Assembly (NCBI GenBank): GCA_900546325.1 | Contig: URCR01000017.1 | Location: 1-54,093, forward strand | DNA: 54,093 bases | Reading direction: 5' to 3' | Source: an uncultured Lachnospiraceae bacterium | Lineage (GTDB): Bacteria > Bacillota > Clostridia > Lachnospirales > Lachnospiraceae | Shown here: one piece after another, positions 7,498-16,146 of the stretch | How positions within the stretch are numbered: the stretch's first letter is position 1 | How the letters are laid out: each line of letters opens with the position of its first letter | Translations under genes and position numbers: made by a program | Notes under the pieces: generated by a model | What the model was told of the DNA's origin: nothing | What the model saw: only the letters and a program-made list of their open reading frames with translations | Database searches by the model: none

Positions 7498-9635
7498 AAG
7501 TATTAGTAACAGGACTCTGCACGCTACACTGGGGGCGGCTGGAGTTTGGAAACATTGGAAATTATTACATTATAGAGCCACTGTTTCGGGAACTGCACAG
7601 AGTATTTCCGGAAGCAGAGATTCTGACAACCTTTCAGATGACTGAAGAGTTTAAAAAGAGAGAGCGGGTAACAGTGCTGCCGATGAGTCTCTACTATGAG
7701 TGGAAAGAGACAGATCTGAAAGAAGCAGAGGAAGAATGGAAGACAGCGGAAGAACTGGCGGCTGATGCGGCATGCAAAAAAAGCACCCCGTATATCGATG
7801 TTGTACGGCAGTGTGAGATGGTTATCAATGTATCGGGAGATATGTGGGGAGACAATGCGGAACATGTGGGACATGCCAGATTTCTTGTAGATCTTTTCAA
7901 AATGAGAACGGCGCAGCTTCTGGGGAAAAAGACGATTCTATTTGCGGGAACCCCAGGTCCGTTTTCGGATGAAGAAACGGTTGGGTTTGCGAAGGAAGTG
8001 TATCGGGGTTTTGATCTTGTTGTGAACCGGGAGCCAACTTCTACTGCAAACATGGAAAAGTGGGGATTTGTAAATGCGCATGTGAAAGATTTTGCGTGTC
8101 CGGCATTTTTATATACACCAAGACTGAATGAGGAACAAAAGAAAACGTTTTGCGCGACAATACAAAGCATCTGCGGAGACGAGAAAATGAAGTGTACTGC
8201 CGAAGCGAAGAACGTGATTGGATTTACAATCGGAGGATTTAATATGCCGGTCGGCCCATACGATATGTGGCCGAGAGATGACAGCCAGTATGAAGTGTTT
8301 GCGGAAGTGATCGAGCACATGATCTGTGATCTGCAGGCAAAGGTTGTTCTGATCTCTCACACAAACGGATTTCACCTTCCACCGGAATTTGAACTGATCA
8401 ACGGCAGGGATTATCCGATTTTATGCCAGCTTAGAGAAGTTGTCTTAAGGAGAGGGAAAGTAAAGTGCGAGGAGGATCTGATCTGCCTGCCGGGACCGTA
8501 TCTTCCGGCTGTGACAAAGTCGCTGATTGGTCAGTTTGATATGATGGTAACTGGGAGGGTACATGCTTCTGTGGCGGCGGTTAGCCAGTGTATACCTACT
8601 GTTTTTATGACATATGAGCAAAGCTTTATCCCAAGCACGAAGATGTATGGATTTGCAGATTTGTCTGGTGTCGGTGAATTTGTCTGTGAACCGGGACGGA
8701 AGGAAAAGATGATACAGGTAATTGATCGTTGTTACAATCAGCTTCCAGAGATCAGAGAACGTCTAAAAAGAACGATTCCTAAAGTAAAGGAGAAAGCGAA
8801 GCTGGCATTTGACGAGATGAAGAAAATTGCAGAGGAAAAGGAAGAGATTCATCTGCTGAGTACGTCTCTGATGGTTACGGAAAAGTGCAGCTTAAAATGT
8901 AGATTGTGTCTGTCTTACGTGCCTTATTACAGTCAGCCGGAGGTTTTGTCATTGGAGAAAGCGAAAACACTTCTTAAAAAATATTTTTCGTTGGCAGACA
9001 CCGTAGACAAGTTTTCAATTACCGGAGGAGAGCCTCTGACAAATACGGAGATTGTACCGATTGTAGAGGAGATTTACCGCTACGAACGTCAGATTACTGG
9101 AAAGGTGATTTTTATTACAAATGGGACGATCGGGCTGCCGGAAGAGCTGATACAGATCTGGAAGAAGCATCCGGAAAAGACAAAAATCATTATCAATGAC
9201 TATGGAAACGGGCTTTCTGGCAAAGCAGAGGAAAATTATAAGCGTCTTTGTGAATCGGGACTGGGGGAACAGACACTTCTCTATACGGAAGAGAACCGGT
9301 ATGGATGGATCGACTGCCGCGCACATGAACAGATTCACTTTACGGAAGAAGCGATTGTAAAGCAGGCACAGTCATGCGTATTTCATAGGGAAAAGAAATT
9401 TGTGATCGGAAGAGGTGAGCTGCATACATGTACGAGATCGTTTTACCGGATGCTGAAAGGAATTATTCCAAGAGTGGAAACAGAGGTTATCGATCTCTGT
9501 AAAGATGGACCGGAATTAGAAGAAAGAGAGAAACTTCGGGAAATGATCCGGGCAAAGTGCACAACGTCCTGTGCTTTTTGTACCGGGCTGACGGATCATG
9601 TCAAAAAATATCCGGCAGCAGAACAGATGAAGTAA
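7494..9635 (+). CDS. Fusion: polysaccharide pyruvyltransferase-like domain plus radical SAM enzyme
   Basis: 713 residues. The start at 7494 overlaps the previous stop (ATGA) and follows GGAAGGAGG. Residues ~1-430 match the polysaccharide pyruvyltransferase family, ending in the GRVHASVAAVSQCIPTVFM signature. Residues ~455-713 are a radical SAM domain with CSLKCRLC (Cys465, 469, 472), the SAM-binding ITGGEPL, and a C-terminal cysteine set (GELHTCTRS and CAFC) like an auxiliary iron-sulfur cluster. The radical SAM half is a clear paralogue of that in the GNAT fusion at 10373-11668. The joint product may modify a sugar or flagellin residue; no known enzyme with this architecture comes to mind. 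Confidence 0.85.
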   Translation: MKVLVTGLCTLHWGRLEFGNIGNYYIIEPLFRELHRVFPEAEILTTFQMTEEFKKRERVTVLPMSLYYEWKETDLKEAEEEWKTAEELAADAACKKSTPYIDVVRQCEMVINVSGDMWGDNAEHVGHARFLVDLFKMRTAQLLGKKTILFAGTPGPFSDEETVGFAKEVYRGFDLVVNREPTSTANMEKWGFVNAHVKDFACPAFLYTPRLNEEQKKTFCATIQSICGDEKMKCTAEAKNVIGFTIGGFNMPVGPYDMWPRDDSQYEVFAEVIEHMICDLQAKVVLISHTNGFHLPPEFELINGRDYPILCQLREVVLRRGKVKCEEDLICLPGPYLPAVTKSLIGQFDMMVTGRVHASVAAVSQCIPTVFMTYEQSFIPSTKMYGFADLSGVGEFVCEPGRKEKMIQVIDRCYNQLPEIRERLKRTIPKVKEKAKLAFDEMKKIAEEKEEIHLLSTSLMVTEKCSLKCRLCLSYVPYYSQPEVLSLEKAKTLLKKYFSLADTVDKFSITGGEPLTNTEIVPIVEEIYRYERQITGKVIFITNGTIGLPEELIQIWKKHPEKTKIIINDYGNGLSGKAEENYKRLCESGLGEQTLLYTEENRYGWIDCRAHEQIHFTEEAIVKQAQSCVFHREKKFVIGRGELHTCTRSFYRMLKGIIPRVETEVIDLCKDGPELEEREKLREMIRAKCTTSCAFCTGLTDHVKKYPAAEQMK

Positions 9636-9651
9636 AGAGGAAGGTAGCAAA

Positions 9652-10359
9652 GTGAAAGTTGGAATTATGCAGCCGTATTTTTTTCCGTATATCGGATATT
9701 TCTCGCTGATTAATCAGGTGGACCACTTTATTCTGCTTGATGAAGTACAGTTTATCCGGCATGGGTGGATTGAGAGAAACCGCATCTTGAAACCTTCAGG
9801 CGGATGGCAGTACATAAAGGTGCCTCTGGAAAAACATTCGCAGAAGACGAAGATCAGTGCGATACGGATAGATAACCGTGGCGACTGGAGAAAAAAAATA
9901 GCGGCGCAGCTGGAGCATTATAAAAAAGCACCATATTATCCGGCGGTAAGACCGCTTGTGGAACAGGCACTTGATTATTCTGGTAAGAACATTACGGAGT
10001 TAGATCTGGCATGTCTAAAAGCAGTGTGCAATTATCTTGGAATTACGACACCGATTGAAATTTTTTCGGAGATGAAGATGGAGATTGCACCTGTGTCTGC
10101 GCCAGATGAGTGGGCACTGAACATATGCAAAAGAATTCCTGATGTGGATGAATACTGGAATCCGCCGGGGGGAAGTACCTTCTTTTCTAAAAAGAAGTAC
10201 GAGGAGGCGGGAATCAGACTGGTTTTTCAGGAAATGGAACAGGAAGCATACAGACAGAATGGAGGTGCCTTTGAGCCGGGATTGTCAATCATAGATGTGC
10301 TGATGTTCAATCCGCCGGAGCAGATCCAGGAAATGATGAAGAAATACCGTACATTTTAA
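9652..10359 (+). CDS. WbqC family protein
   Basis: 235 residues. The N-terminus (KVGIMQPYFFPYIGYFSLI, then LLDEVQFIRHGWIERNRI) is the hallmark of the WbqC family, often found in O-antigen and flagellar glycan clusters near DegT aminotransferases and thought to act in amino-sugar modification. The biochemical reaction is not firmly established. The GTG start follows GAGGAAGG. It lies 16 bases after the pyruvyltransferase-radical SAM gene and 13 before the GNAT-radical SAM gene, so the genes are surely one transcript. Cytoplasmic; no membrane segments. Confidence 0.85.
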   Translation: MKVGIMQPYFFPYIGYFSLINQVDHFILLDEVQFIRHGWIERNRILKPSGGWQYIKVPLEKHSQKTKISAIRIDNRGDWRKKIAAQLEHYKKAPYYPAVRPLVEQALDYSGKNITELDLACLKAVCNYLGITTPIEIFSEMKMEIAPVSAPDEWALNICKRIPDVDEYWNPPGGSTFFSKKKYEEAGIRLVFQEMEQEAYRQNGGAFEPGLSIIDVLMFNPPEQIQEMMKKYRTF

Positions 10360-10372
10360 AAGAAAGGTCAGA

Positions 10373-11668
10373 ATGAAAATAGAACATGATATATCACCTC
10401 ACAGCACACAGAGACTTGAGAAAATATTGCGAAAGCTGGATGAAGAACTGATCCCGAAACTGTCGGAGCGCGTGAGTGTGAAAGAGTATGCAGCAAAACT
10501 TACAGTACATGCAGAAATCTATTATGTTGTGGAGCATGGAAAAGACATTGCCAATGCCGCTGTTTATATGAATGAAAAAGGAAAAGGGTTTATTTCTTCT
10601 TTTGGTGTTCTTCCAAAGTATCAGCGGATAGGGGCAGGAAGAATTCTCATGCGGCGAATCCTTTGCGATGCAAAACAAAAGGGAATCGAGGAACTGTCTC
10701 TGGAAGTGTTTGATGAGAACGAACGAGCAGTCCGCTTTTACTATGCCCAGGGCTTTGTAGCGGAAGGGAAGAAAGGAAAATGGCTGAGGATGAAGTATCG
10801 GACAGAGACAGAGAAACGGAAAAGGGAAAAAGAACAAAAGGAAAACGAAAAAGGAGAGAAAATGGGAAAGACTGTAAATTTGAAAAGAACAGCATTTTGT
10901 ATTACACAGAGATGTACACTGAGATGTAAGTTATGTCTGGCGTTTATTCCGTATTACAAAGATCCGAAGGATGTGACACGCGAGGAAGCAGAGAGGGTAC
11001 TGGACAATTACTTTCAGGTGGTCGATGTGGTGGATGTGTTTACAATTACCGGAGGGGAGCCGCTGATGAACAAAGATCTCGTTCCGATTTTGGAAAAATT
11101 GTATACATACACACCAGAGCAGGTAAAACGTGTGGATTTTGTGACGAATGGAACACTAAAGATTCCAGAAGAAGTGTTGGATGTGTTTGAGAGAAATAAA
11201 GAAAAAACAAGAATTGTTTTAAGCGATTATGGAGAATTATCATCGAAGATTGACTGGGTGGAGAATCAGCTTACAGAACGGGAAATCCCATACCGTGTTT
11301 CTAAGTTTCATGGGAACGATCTGTACTTTGACGGCTGGATTGATTTTACGGATCATTCTAGGAAAATAGATACGATTGAAGAGAGGGATGCGATGAGTCA
11401 GCAGTGTATTCACAGTATCGGAAAATATTTTCTGATCAATGAGGGGGAACTGCATTCTTGTTCGCGTTCTTACTGGAGAATGCGCCAGGGAATTATCCCT
11501 AAAAATCCAGAGGAGTATGTGCCGCTGATGGATCAGGCAATTCCTGTGGAGGAGAAGCGGGAGACGGTAAGAAAAATGCTTATACAAAAGAGCAGTGAAT
11601 CGTGTGCACACTGTGTTGGATTGAGAAACGGTGTCAAGCGGTGCTACCCGGCAGAACAATTGCCATAA
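10373..11668 (+). CDS. Fusion: GNAT acetyltransferase plus radical SAM enzyme
   Basis: 431 residues. Residues ~1-143 form a GNAT N-acyltransferase with the acetyl-CoA loop QRIGAGR near 84-90 and VFDENERAVRFYYAQGF. A highly charged lysine/glutamate linker (144-163) leads into a radical SAM domain with CTLRCKLC (Cys181, 185, 188), TITGGEPL, VTNGTL, GELHSCSRS and CAHC. An in-frame ATG at 10862 (residue 164) has AAGGAG five bases upstream, so the radical SAM half may also be made alone. It would fit N-acylation of the amino sugar followed by radical chemistry; both substrates are unknown. Last gene of the island, followed by a terminator. Confidence 0.87.
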   Translation: MKIEHDISPHSTQRLEKILRKLDEELIPKLSERVSVKEYAAKLTVHAEIYYVVEHGKDIANAAVYMNEKGKGFISSFGVLPKYQRIGAGRILMRRILCDAKQKGIEELSLEVFDENERAVRFYYAQGFVAEGKKGKWLRMKYRTETEKRKREKEQKENEKGEKMGKTVNLKRTAFCITQRCTLRCKLCLAFIPYYKDPKDVTREEAERVLDNYFQVVDVVDVFTITGGEPLMNKDLVPILEKLYTYTPEQVKRVDFVTNGTLKIPEEVLDVFERNKEKTRIVLSDYGELSSKIDWVENQLTEREIPYRVSKFHGNDLYFDGWIDFTDHSRKIDTIEERDAMSQQCIHSIGKYFLINEGELHSCSRSYWRMRQGIIPKNPEEYVPLMDQAIPVEEKRETVRKMLIQKSSESCAHCVGLRNGVKRCYPAEQLP

Positions 11669-11684
11669 ATAAGGAAAGATCTGC

Positions 11685-11723
11685 AAAGAAAGCGTGTGAT
11701 GGAAAGCGCTTTCTTTCTGTTTT
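11685..11723 (+). terminator. Rho-independent terminator of the sugar island
   Basis: AAAGAAAGCG (11685-11694) pairs with CGCTTTCTTT (11707-11716) around a 12-base loop, followed by a T-rich stretch. It separates the modification island from the flagellar operon. Confidence 0.75.
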
Positions 11724-11770
11724 GATCAAAAAATTCCCGAGAGAGGATATGTGTATTTGGGCAAAATAAA

Positions 11771-11821
11771 TAAAAAAGTCGAAAAGGCTTTAAAAAAGTC
11801 GAAAAAAGTAGTATATATAAT
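11771..11821 (+). promoter_or_regulatory. Promoter region with two Spo0A-like boxes ahead of the transglycosylase gene
   Basis: The 15-base element taaaaaagtcgaaaa occurs twice, at 11771-11785 and 11791-11805, 20 bases apart. Each contains AGTCGAA, one base off the Spo0A box TGTCGAA. A perfect TATAAT follows at 11816-11821, with the second box at the expected -35 position where no TTGACA is present. That is the layout of a Spo0A-activated sigma-A promoter. Identity of the regulator is inferred. Confidence 0.45.
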
Positions 11822-11890
11822 ATATATAGCATTTAATAAGTAAATAAAGTTTGAAGAAACAGAAGAAAAGAGAGTAGGAGAAGACAAGGT

Positions 11891-12667
11891 ATGGAAACAG
11901 ATTATATACTTTATAGTCAGTGGTATCGATATATGAGTAATCTTTTCAGTCAGACACAGTCGGTATCCGATAAGTATAGTCAGAAGTACGCAGGCAAGGG
12001 AATTGCGGGCACGGGAAGTTTTGCGCAGACTTTTCAGAGCGCTGCACAGGATCTGGGAGTTCCGGAGAGCATGGATAGTATTTTTGAGGAGGCGGCACAG
12101 CGGTATGATGTGCCGGTGACACTTCTGAAAGCAATTGCAAAAGCGGAATCGGGATTTGATGCCAGCGCGGTTTCGGCGGCCGGAGCACAGGGTGTGATGC
12201 AGCTGATGCCGGGGACGGCAAGTGCGCTTGGAGTAGAAGATCCTTTTGATGCCAGAAGTAATATTATGGGCGGAGCGAAGTATATTTCGGACAAGCTCAG
12301 GCAGTACGGCGGAGATATTGACCTTGCGCTGGCAGCTTACAATGCAGGGAGCGGTAATGTGGAGAAGTACGGTGGAGTTCCGCCGTTTCCGGAGACAGAG
12401 AATTATATTCGTAAGATTCGGGAGTACATGGGAACAGAACTTTCGGCAGATCAGATGGTAGTGACGGGAAGTGGCAGAGGACAGGCTGGCACAAGTGGGA
12501 TTTACCAGATGCTGGGGGGCAATGCAGTGGCTGATACTTCGGGAATTGATATGCAGGATGCGCTTTATCTTGTGGAGCTGATGAAACAGCAGATGCAGAA
12601 CCGTATGACAATGGCGAATCAGTCTCTGCTCGCTTACTCAAGAGATGATTCGACAACACTTTTGTAA
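11891..12667 (+). CDS. Lytic transglycosylase (SLT domain), probably flagellar
   Basis: 258 residues. Residues ~63-165 form an SLT transglycosylase domain: AIAKAESGFD with catalytic Glu86, AAGAQGVMQLMPGTA, then LALAAYNAGSGNVEKYGG. Such enzymes open peptidoglycan so the rod can pass. No signal peptide or membrane segment is visible, so it may leave through the flagellar export apparatus as FlgJ-type enzymes do. It sits immediately upstream of flgB, with about 130 bases between them carrying a second set of regulatory boxes. AGGAG lies ten bases before the ATG. Confidence 0.88.
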   Translation: METDYILYSQWYRYMSNLFSQTQSVSDKYSQKYAGKGIAGTGSFAQTFQSAAQDLGVPESMDSIFEEAAQRYDVPVTLLKAIAKAESGFDASAVSAAGAQGVMQLMPGTASALGVEDPFDARSNIMGGAKYISDKLRQYGGDIDLALAAYNAGSGNVEKYGGVPPFPETENYIRKIREYMGTELSADQMVVTGSGRGQAGTSGIYQMLGGNAVADTSGIDMQDALYLVELMKQQMQNRMTMANQSLLAYSRDDSTTLL

Positions 12668-12718
12668 GGTGTTTAGAAAGACAGAGTATGGTTTTTGCGT
12701 ATATATTTTTTAATATAG

Positions 12719-12780
12719 ATTGTCGAAAAAAAGTAGAAAATTGTCGAAAATTTTGGTAAAATAAAAAAGGTTTATATAAT
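12719..12780 (+). promoter_or_regulatory. flgB operon promoter region with two TGTCGAA boxes
   Basis: attgtcgaaaa occurs at 12719-12729 and 12740-12750, 21 bases apart; each holds an exact Spo0A box TGTCGAA (12721-12727, 12742-12748). Candidate -10 elements are TAAAAT (12757-12762) and TATAAT (12775-12780). The latter would put the transcript start on the ribosome binding site, so the former is more likely. Whether the boxes activate or repress cannot be told from sequence. Confidence 0.45.
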
Positions 12781-12800
12781 TTGAGAAGGAAGTGAATGAA

Positions 12801-13178
12801 ATGAGATTGGGAAATACAATATCTATGGCCCAGAAGTCACTGGATTATTTATGGAAGAAGCAGGAAGTGACAGCCAATAATCTTGCGAATGTGGACACAC
12901 CGGGATATAAGAAAAAGACAGTCAGCTTTGAAGACACTTTCCGACGGAAAATGGAAGCGGCAGTATCCGCAGGTGATCCCGATCAGGTAAGGCAGGCGAT
13001 TACAGAGAGTGACTACCGGGTGTTTAGCCAGAATAGTTCAGCGAGAGTGGACGAGAACAATGTCAATGCAGATGTGGAATATACAGAACTGTCGAGAACG
13101 GCGCTGCATTATCAGTATATGATACAGTCTGTAAACAGTGATATTACAAGATACAGAAGTGCAATTAAGGGACAATAG
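12801..13178 (+). CDS. flgB: Flagellar basal-body rod protein FlgB
   Basis: Proximal rod subunit of 125 residues exported by the flagellar secretion system. It shows the rod-protein N-terminal signature (EVTANNLANVDTPGYKKK) and the C-terminal helix. An in-frame GTG at 12792 would add three residues, but the AAGGAAGTGA ribosome site is better spaced for the ATG at 12801. First structural gene of the long operon. Its usual partner flgC does not follow directly; it lies 12.5 kb downstream. Confidence 0.95.
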   Translation: MRLGNTISMAQKSLDYLWKKQEVTANNLANVDTPGYKKKTVSFEDTFRRKMEAAVSAGDPDQVRQAITESDYRVFSQNSSARVDENNVNADVEYTELSRTALHYQYMIQSVNSDITRYRSAIKGQ

Positions 13179-13193
13179 GGAGGATAAAAGCAG

Positions 13194-13502
13194 ATGAGTG
13201 AGATGTTTATTACCCCAATTCAGCCGATGAAGATCGGAGATGGAATCACGAGTGCAGGACAGAGCGGCACACAGGCGGGTGTATCGGCGTTTAAGGGAAT
13301 TTTTGAAAATGCAGTAAATAATGTAAAAACGACAGAGGATGATTTGGTAAATAAGCAGTTTCTTCTGGCAACCGGGCAGATCGAAGACGCACATTCGGTG
13401 ATGATTGCGGCTTCGGAAGCACAAATTGCCGTGGATATGCTTGTTTCTTTGCGTAATAAGGCTTTGGATGCCTATAATGAGATTATGAGAATTAGCTTGT
13501 AG
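13194..13502 (+). CDS. fliE: Flagellar hook-basal body complex protein FliE
   Basis: 102 residues, normal length for FliE, which joins the MS ring to the rod. The C-terminal half (VNKQFLLATGQIEDAHSVMI, then AQIAVDMLVSLRNKALDAY) is characteristic, including the final EIMRISL-type tail. It follows flgB by 15 bases, where flgC would normally intervene. Confidence 0.95.
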   Translation: MSEMFITPIQPMKIGDGITSAGQSGTQAGVSAFKGIFENAVNNVKTTEDDLVNKQFLLATGQIEDAHSVMIAASEAQIAVDMLVSLRNKALDAYNEIMRISL

Positions 13503-13565
13503 GGCTTGTAGATGAGACGAATTTTGCTGGCAGAATGAATATAGAAATGAGAGAATTTTGAGACG

Positions 13566-15152
13566 ATGAAAGAGAAGATTAACCAGATAAAAGAATTTAC
13601 GGGAAAGCTGAGTAGTAAGACAAAAAAACTCATTATAATCGGAGCGGCTGTACTTCTCATTGGAGCAGTGGCAGCGGCACTCATCTTGAATAATAAGCCA
13701 TACGGAGTGTTGTTCTCTGGTCTTGGCACAGAAGAAGCGCAGGAAGTCGTTGCAAGACTTCAGGAAGATGGGGTTGCATTCAAATATCAGGGGGATTCCA
13801 CGATTCTTGTTCAGGAGGATCAGCTGGACCTGACAAAAGCGAAACTTGTACAGGAAGGATATCCGAAAAGCGGATTTACATATGACACATTCAAAGACAA
13901 TGCGGGGATGATGACGACAGATTCTGATAAGAATACGTATAAGTTGTATGAGCTGCAGGATCGTATCGGATCAACGATCCGTTTGTTTGAAGGTGTGAAG
14001 GATGCGAAGGTAACGATTGCGCTTGGAGAGGAAAGTAAGTATGCGCTGAACGATGAGGCAAAAGAGAAGTCCAGCGCAAGTGCGGTGGTCACAATGGAAG
14101 ATGGAGGCTCTCCAACGGAAGAACAGGCGGCTGCGATTCAGCGCTTGATTGCAAAGAGTATTCCGAATATGGCGATGGAAGATGTGGCTGTTTTCGATGG
14201 AAACGGAAATGATATTTCCGGAGAAACCGGAGCGGCGGCGACAAGCTCAGATGCAGAGGAAATTGCGCAGGTTGTGGAAGAACAGATTGCGCAGAGAGTT
14301 ATGAAAATCTTAGGTTCGGTATATGGTGAGGAAAATGTACGGGTATCTGCGCGCGCCAAGATTAATATGGAAAAGCTGATACGCGAATCGACGACATATT
14401 CTACACCGGAGAAGATTAATCAGAATGATAAGACCGGAATTGTAGGAAAGGAAGAAACTTACACAGAAGAGTCTAATGCAGGAAATGGAACAGCAGGAGT
14501 TGCCGGGACAGAAACAAATGCCGATACGCCGGAATATAATACGGATACAGCAGCGGGAACTTCTAGCGCCAACAGCGAGAGTGTGTCAAGAGAGTATCTG
14601 GTAGACCAGATCAAGGAACAGGGACAGGTTGATCCGGGCGCTCTTGATGATTTGACAATTTCAGTGGCAATCAATGGAGACGACTATGGGGATCTTGATG
14701 AGAATCAGGTACGTTCCCTTGTGGCAAATGCTTCGGGAATCTCGACGGAAGACCAGGCAACCAAAATTTCCATTGCAACAGCTCCGTTCTACAAAGCAGA
14801 CCAGAATGGAGAGGAAGAAGAAGTAGATGGAAAAGCGAAGAAAGGATTTGTAGGATCGCTGTTATTCTGGGTGTTGATTGCGGCAGGAGTGCTTCTTATA
14901 GCGATAGTGATCACAGTGGTGCTTCTTATCCGCAGAAAGAAGAAAAAGGCGCTTTTGGAAGAGGAAGAGGCTGCGGCTATTCCGGAAGAATATCCGCCGA
15001 TGATGGATATGAATCAGGAACTTCAGGAGATTCAGAACGACCGTGGAATGGAATTGAAACGGAACATTCGTGAATTTGCAGAGCAGAACGCGGAGATATC
15101 TGCACAGCTATTGAAAAACTGGCTGAATGGAGGCGATGGAAATGGAGAATAA
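13566..15152 (+). CDS. fliF: Flagellar MS-ring protein FliF
   Basis: 528 residues, typical length. A first membrane helix lies near residues 20-42, followed by the secretin-like ring-building domains (PYGVLFSGLGTEEAQEVVA). A second helix lies near 433-458. The C-terminal cytoplasmic tail (ELKRNIREFAEQNAEISAQL) binds FliG. The region between residues 290 and 345 is low-complexity and rich in Thr, Asn and Ala. The end overlaps the fliG start. Confidence 0.97.
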   Translation: MKEKINQIKEFTGKLSSKTKKLIIIGAAVLLIGAVAAALILNNKPYGVLFSGLGTEEAQEVVARLQEDGVAFKYQGDSTILVQEDQLDLTKAKLVQEGYPKSGFTYDTFKDNAGMMTTDSDKNTYKLYELQDRIGSTIRLFEGVKDAKVTIALGEESKYALNDEAKEKSSASAVVTMEDGGSPTEEQAAAIQRLIAKSIPNMAMEDVAVFDGNGNDISGETGAAATSSDAEEIAQVVEEQIAQRVMKILGSVYGEENVRVSARAKINMEKLIRESTTYSTPEKINQNDKTGIVGKEETYTEESNAGNGTAGVAGTETNADTPEYNTDTAAGTSSANSESVSREYLVDQIKEQGQVDPGALDDLTISVAINGDDYGDLDENQVRSLVANASGISTEDQATKISIATAPFYKADQNGEEEEVDGKAKKGFVGSLLFWVLIAAGVLLIAIVITVVLLIRRKKKKALLEEEEAAAIPEEYPPMMDMNQELQEIQNDRGMELKRNIREFAEQNAEISAQLLKNWLNGGDGNGE

Positions 15153-16146
15153 ACTGACGCCGGAACAGAAGGCGGCGGCGGTCATAGTTTCACTCGGTGC
15201 AGATAAGGCATCGAAGATCTATAAATATCTGAGCGAGAGCGATATTGAAAAACTTACGATCGAGGTGGCGAAGCTTGGACACGTTGCTCCTGAACAGACA
15301 GAAGAGGTACTGGATGAATTTTACAAGACTTGTCTGACGCAGAAAGTTGTGACAGACGGTGGAATGGAATATGCCAGAGCCGTATTGGAAAAGGCATTTG
15401 GAGAGGCGACAGCACAGACTTTGCTTGAACGTCTGTCGAAATCGCTGAAGACAAGACCGTTTGAGTTTATACGGAAGAGCAGTGTAAAGAATCTTTTTTC
15501 GTTCCTTCAGCACGAACGGCCGCAGACGATTGCGCTCGTACTTTCTTATGCGGAAGCAGATCAGGCAGCGACTGTGATCAGTGAGCTTCCGAAAGAGAAG
15601 CGGATTAAGGTTGTTGAATGTGTTGCGAGAATGGAGAGCGCTTCTCCGGATGCGATCAAAATCGTGGAGGAATCTCTGAAGAAACGGTTTGAGAATATTC
15701 TTACAACCGATTACACGACGATCGGCGGTATCGATTACATTGCAGATGTTATGAATCATATGGATAGAGGAAATGAAAAATACATCTTCGATGAGCTTGG
15801 AAAAGAAGATGTGGAACTGGCAGATACAATCCGTAAGAAGATGTTTGTATTCGAGGATATTGTTTCTATGGACAACAGATCTATTCAGAGATTTATTCGT
15901 GAATGTGATATTAAAGATATCGTATACGCACTGAAAGGTTCTGATGACAGAATTAAAGAACTTGTCTTTGCGAATGTTTCCAGCCGTATGGCTGAAAGTA
16001 TACAGGCTGACCTTGAAATTACAGTGAATGTACGTCTGAGAGATGTAGAGGAAGCACAGCAGAGAATCGTTGCTGTGATCCGCAGACTGGAAGAGGCTGG
16101 CGAGCTGATTATCGTTAAGAGCGGAAAGGATGAGATTATTGTCTAA
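15142..16146 (+). CDS. fliG: Flagellar motor switch protein FliG
   Basis: About 334 residues. N-terminal, middle and C-terminal FliG domains are all present. The torque helix region contains the charged stretch DDRIKELVFANVSSRMAE, and EHERPQTIALVLSY-type sequence marks the middle domain. Three in-frame ATGs lie at 15127, 15136 and 15142; GGAGG at 15129-15133 best fits 15142. Overlap with fliF suggests translational coupling, matching the FliF-FliG contact in the motor. Confidence 0.96.
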   Translation: MENKLTPEQKAAAVIVSLGADKASKIYKYLSESDIEKLTIEVAKLGHVAPEQTEEVLDEFYKTCLTQKVVTDGGMEYARAVLEKAFGEATAQTLLERLSKSLKTRPFEFIRKSSVKNLFSFLQHERPQTIALVLSYAEADQAATVISELPKEKRIKVVECVARMESASPDAIKIVEESLKKRFENILTTDYTTIGGIDYIADVMNHMDRGNEKYIFDELGKEDVELADTIRKKMFVFEDIVSMDNRSIQRFIRECDIKDIVYALKGSDDRIKELVFANVSSRMAESIQADLEITVNVRLRDVEEAQQRIVAVIRRLEEAGELIIVKSGKDEIIV

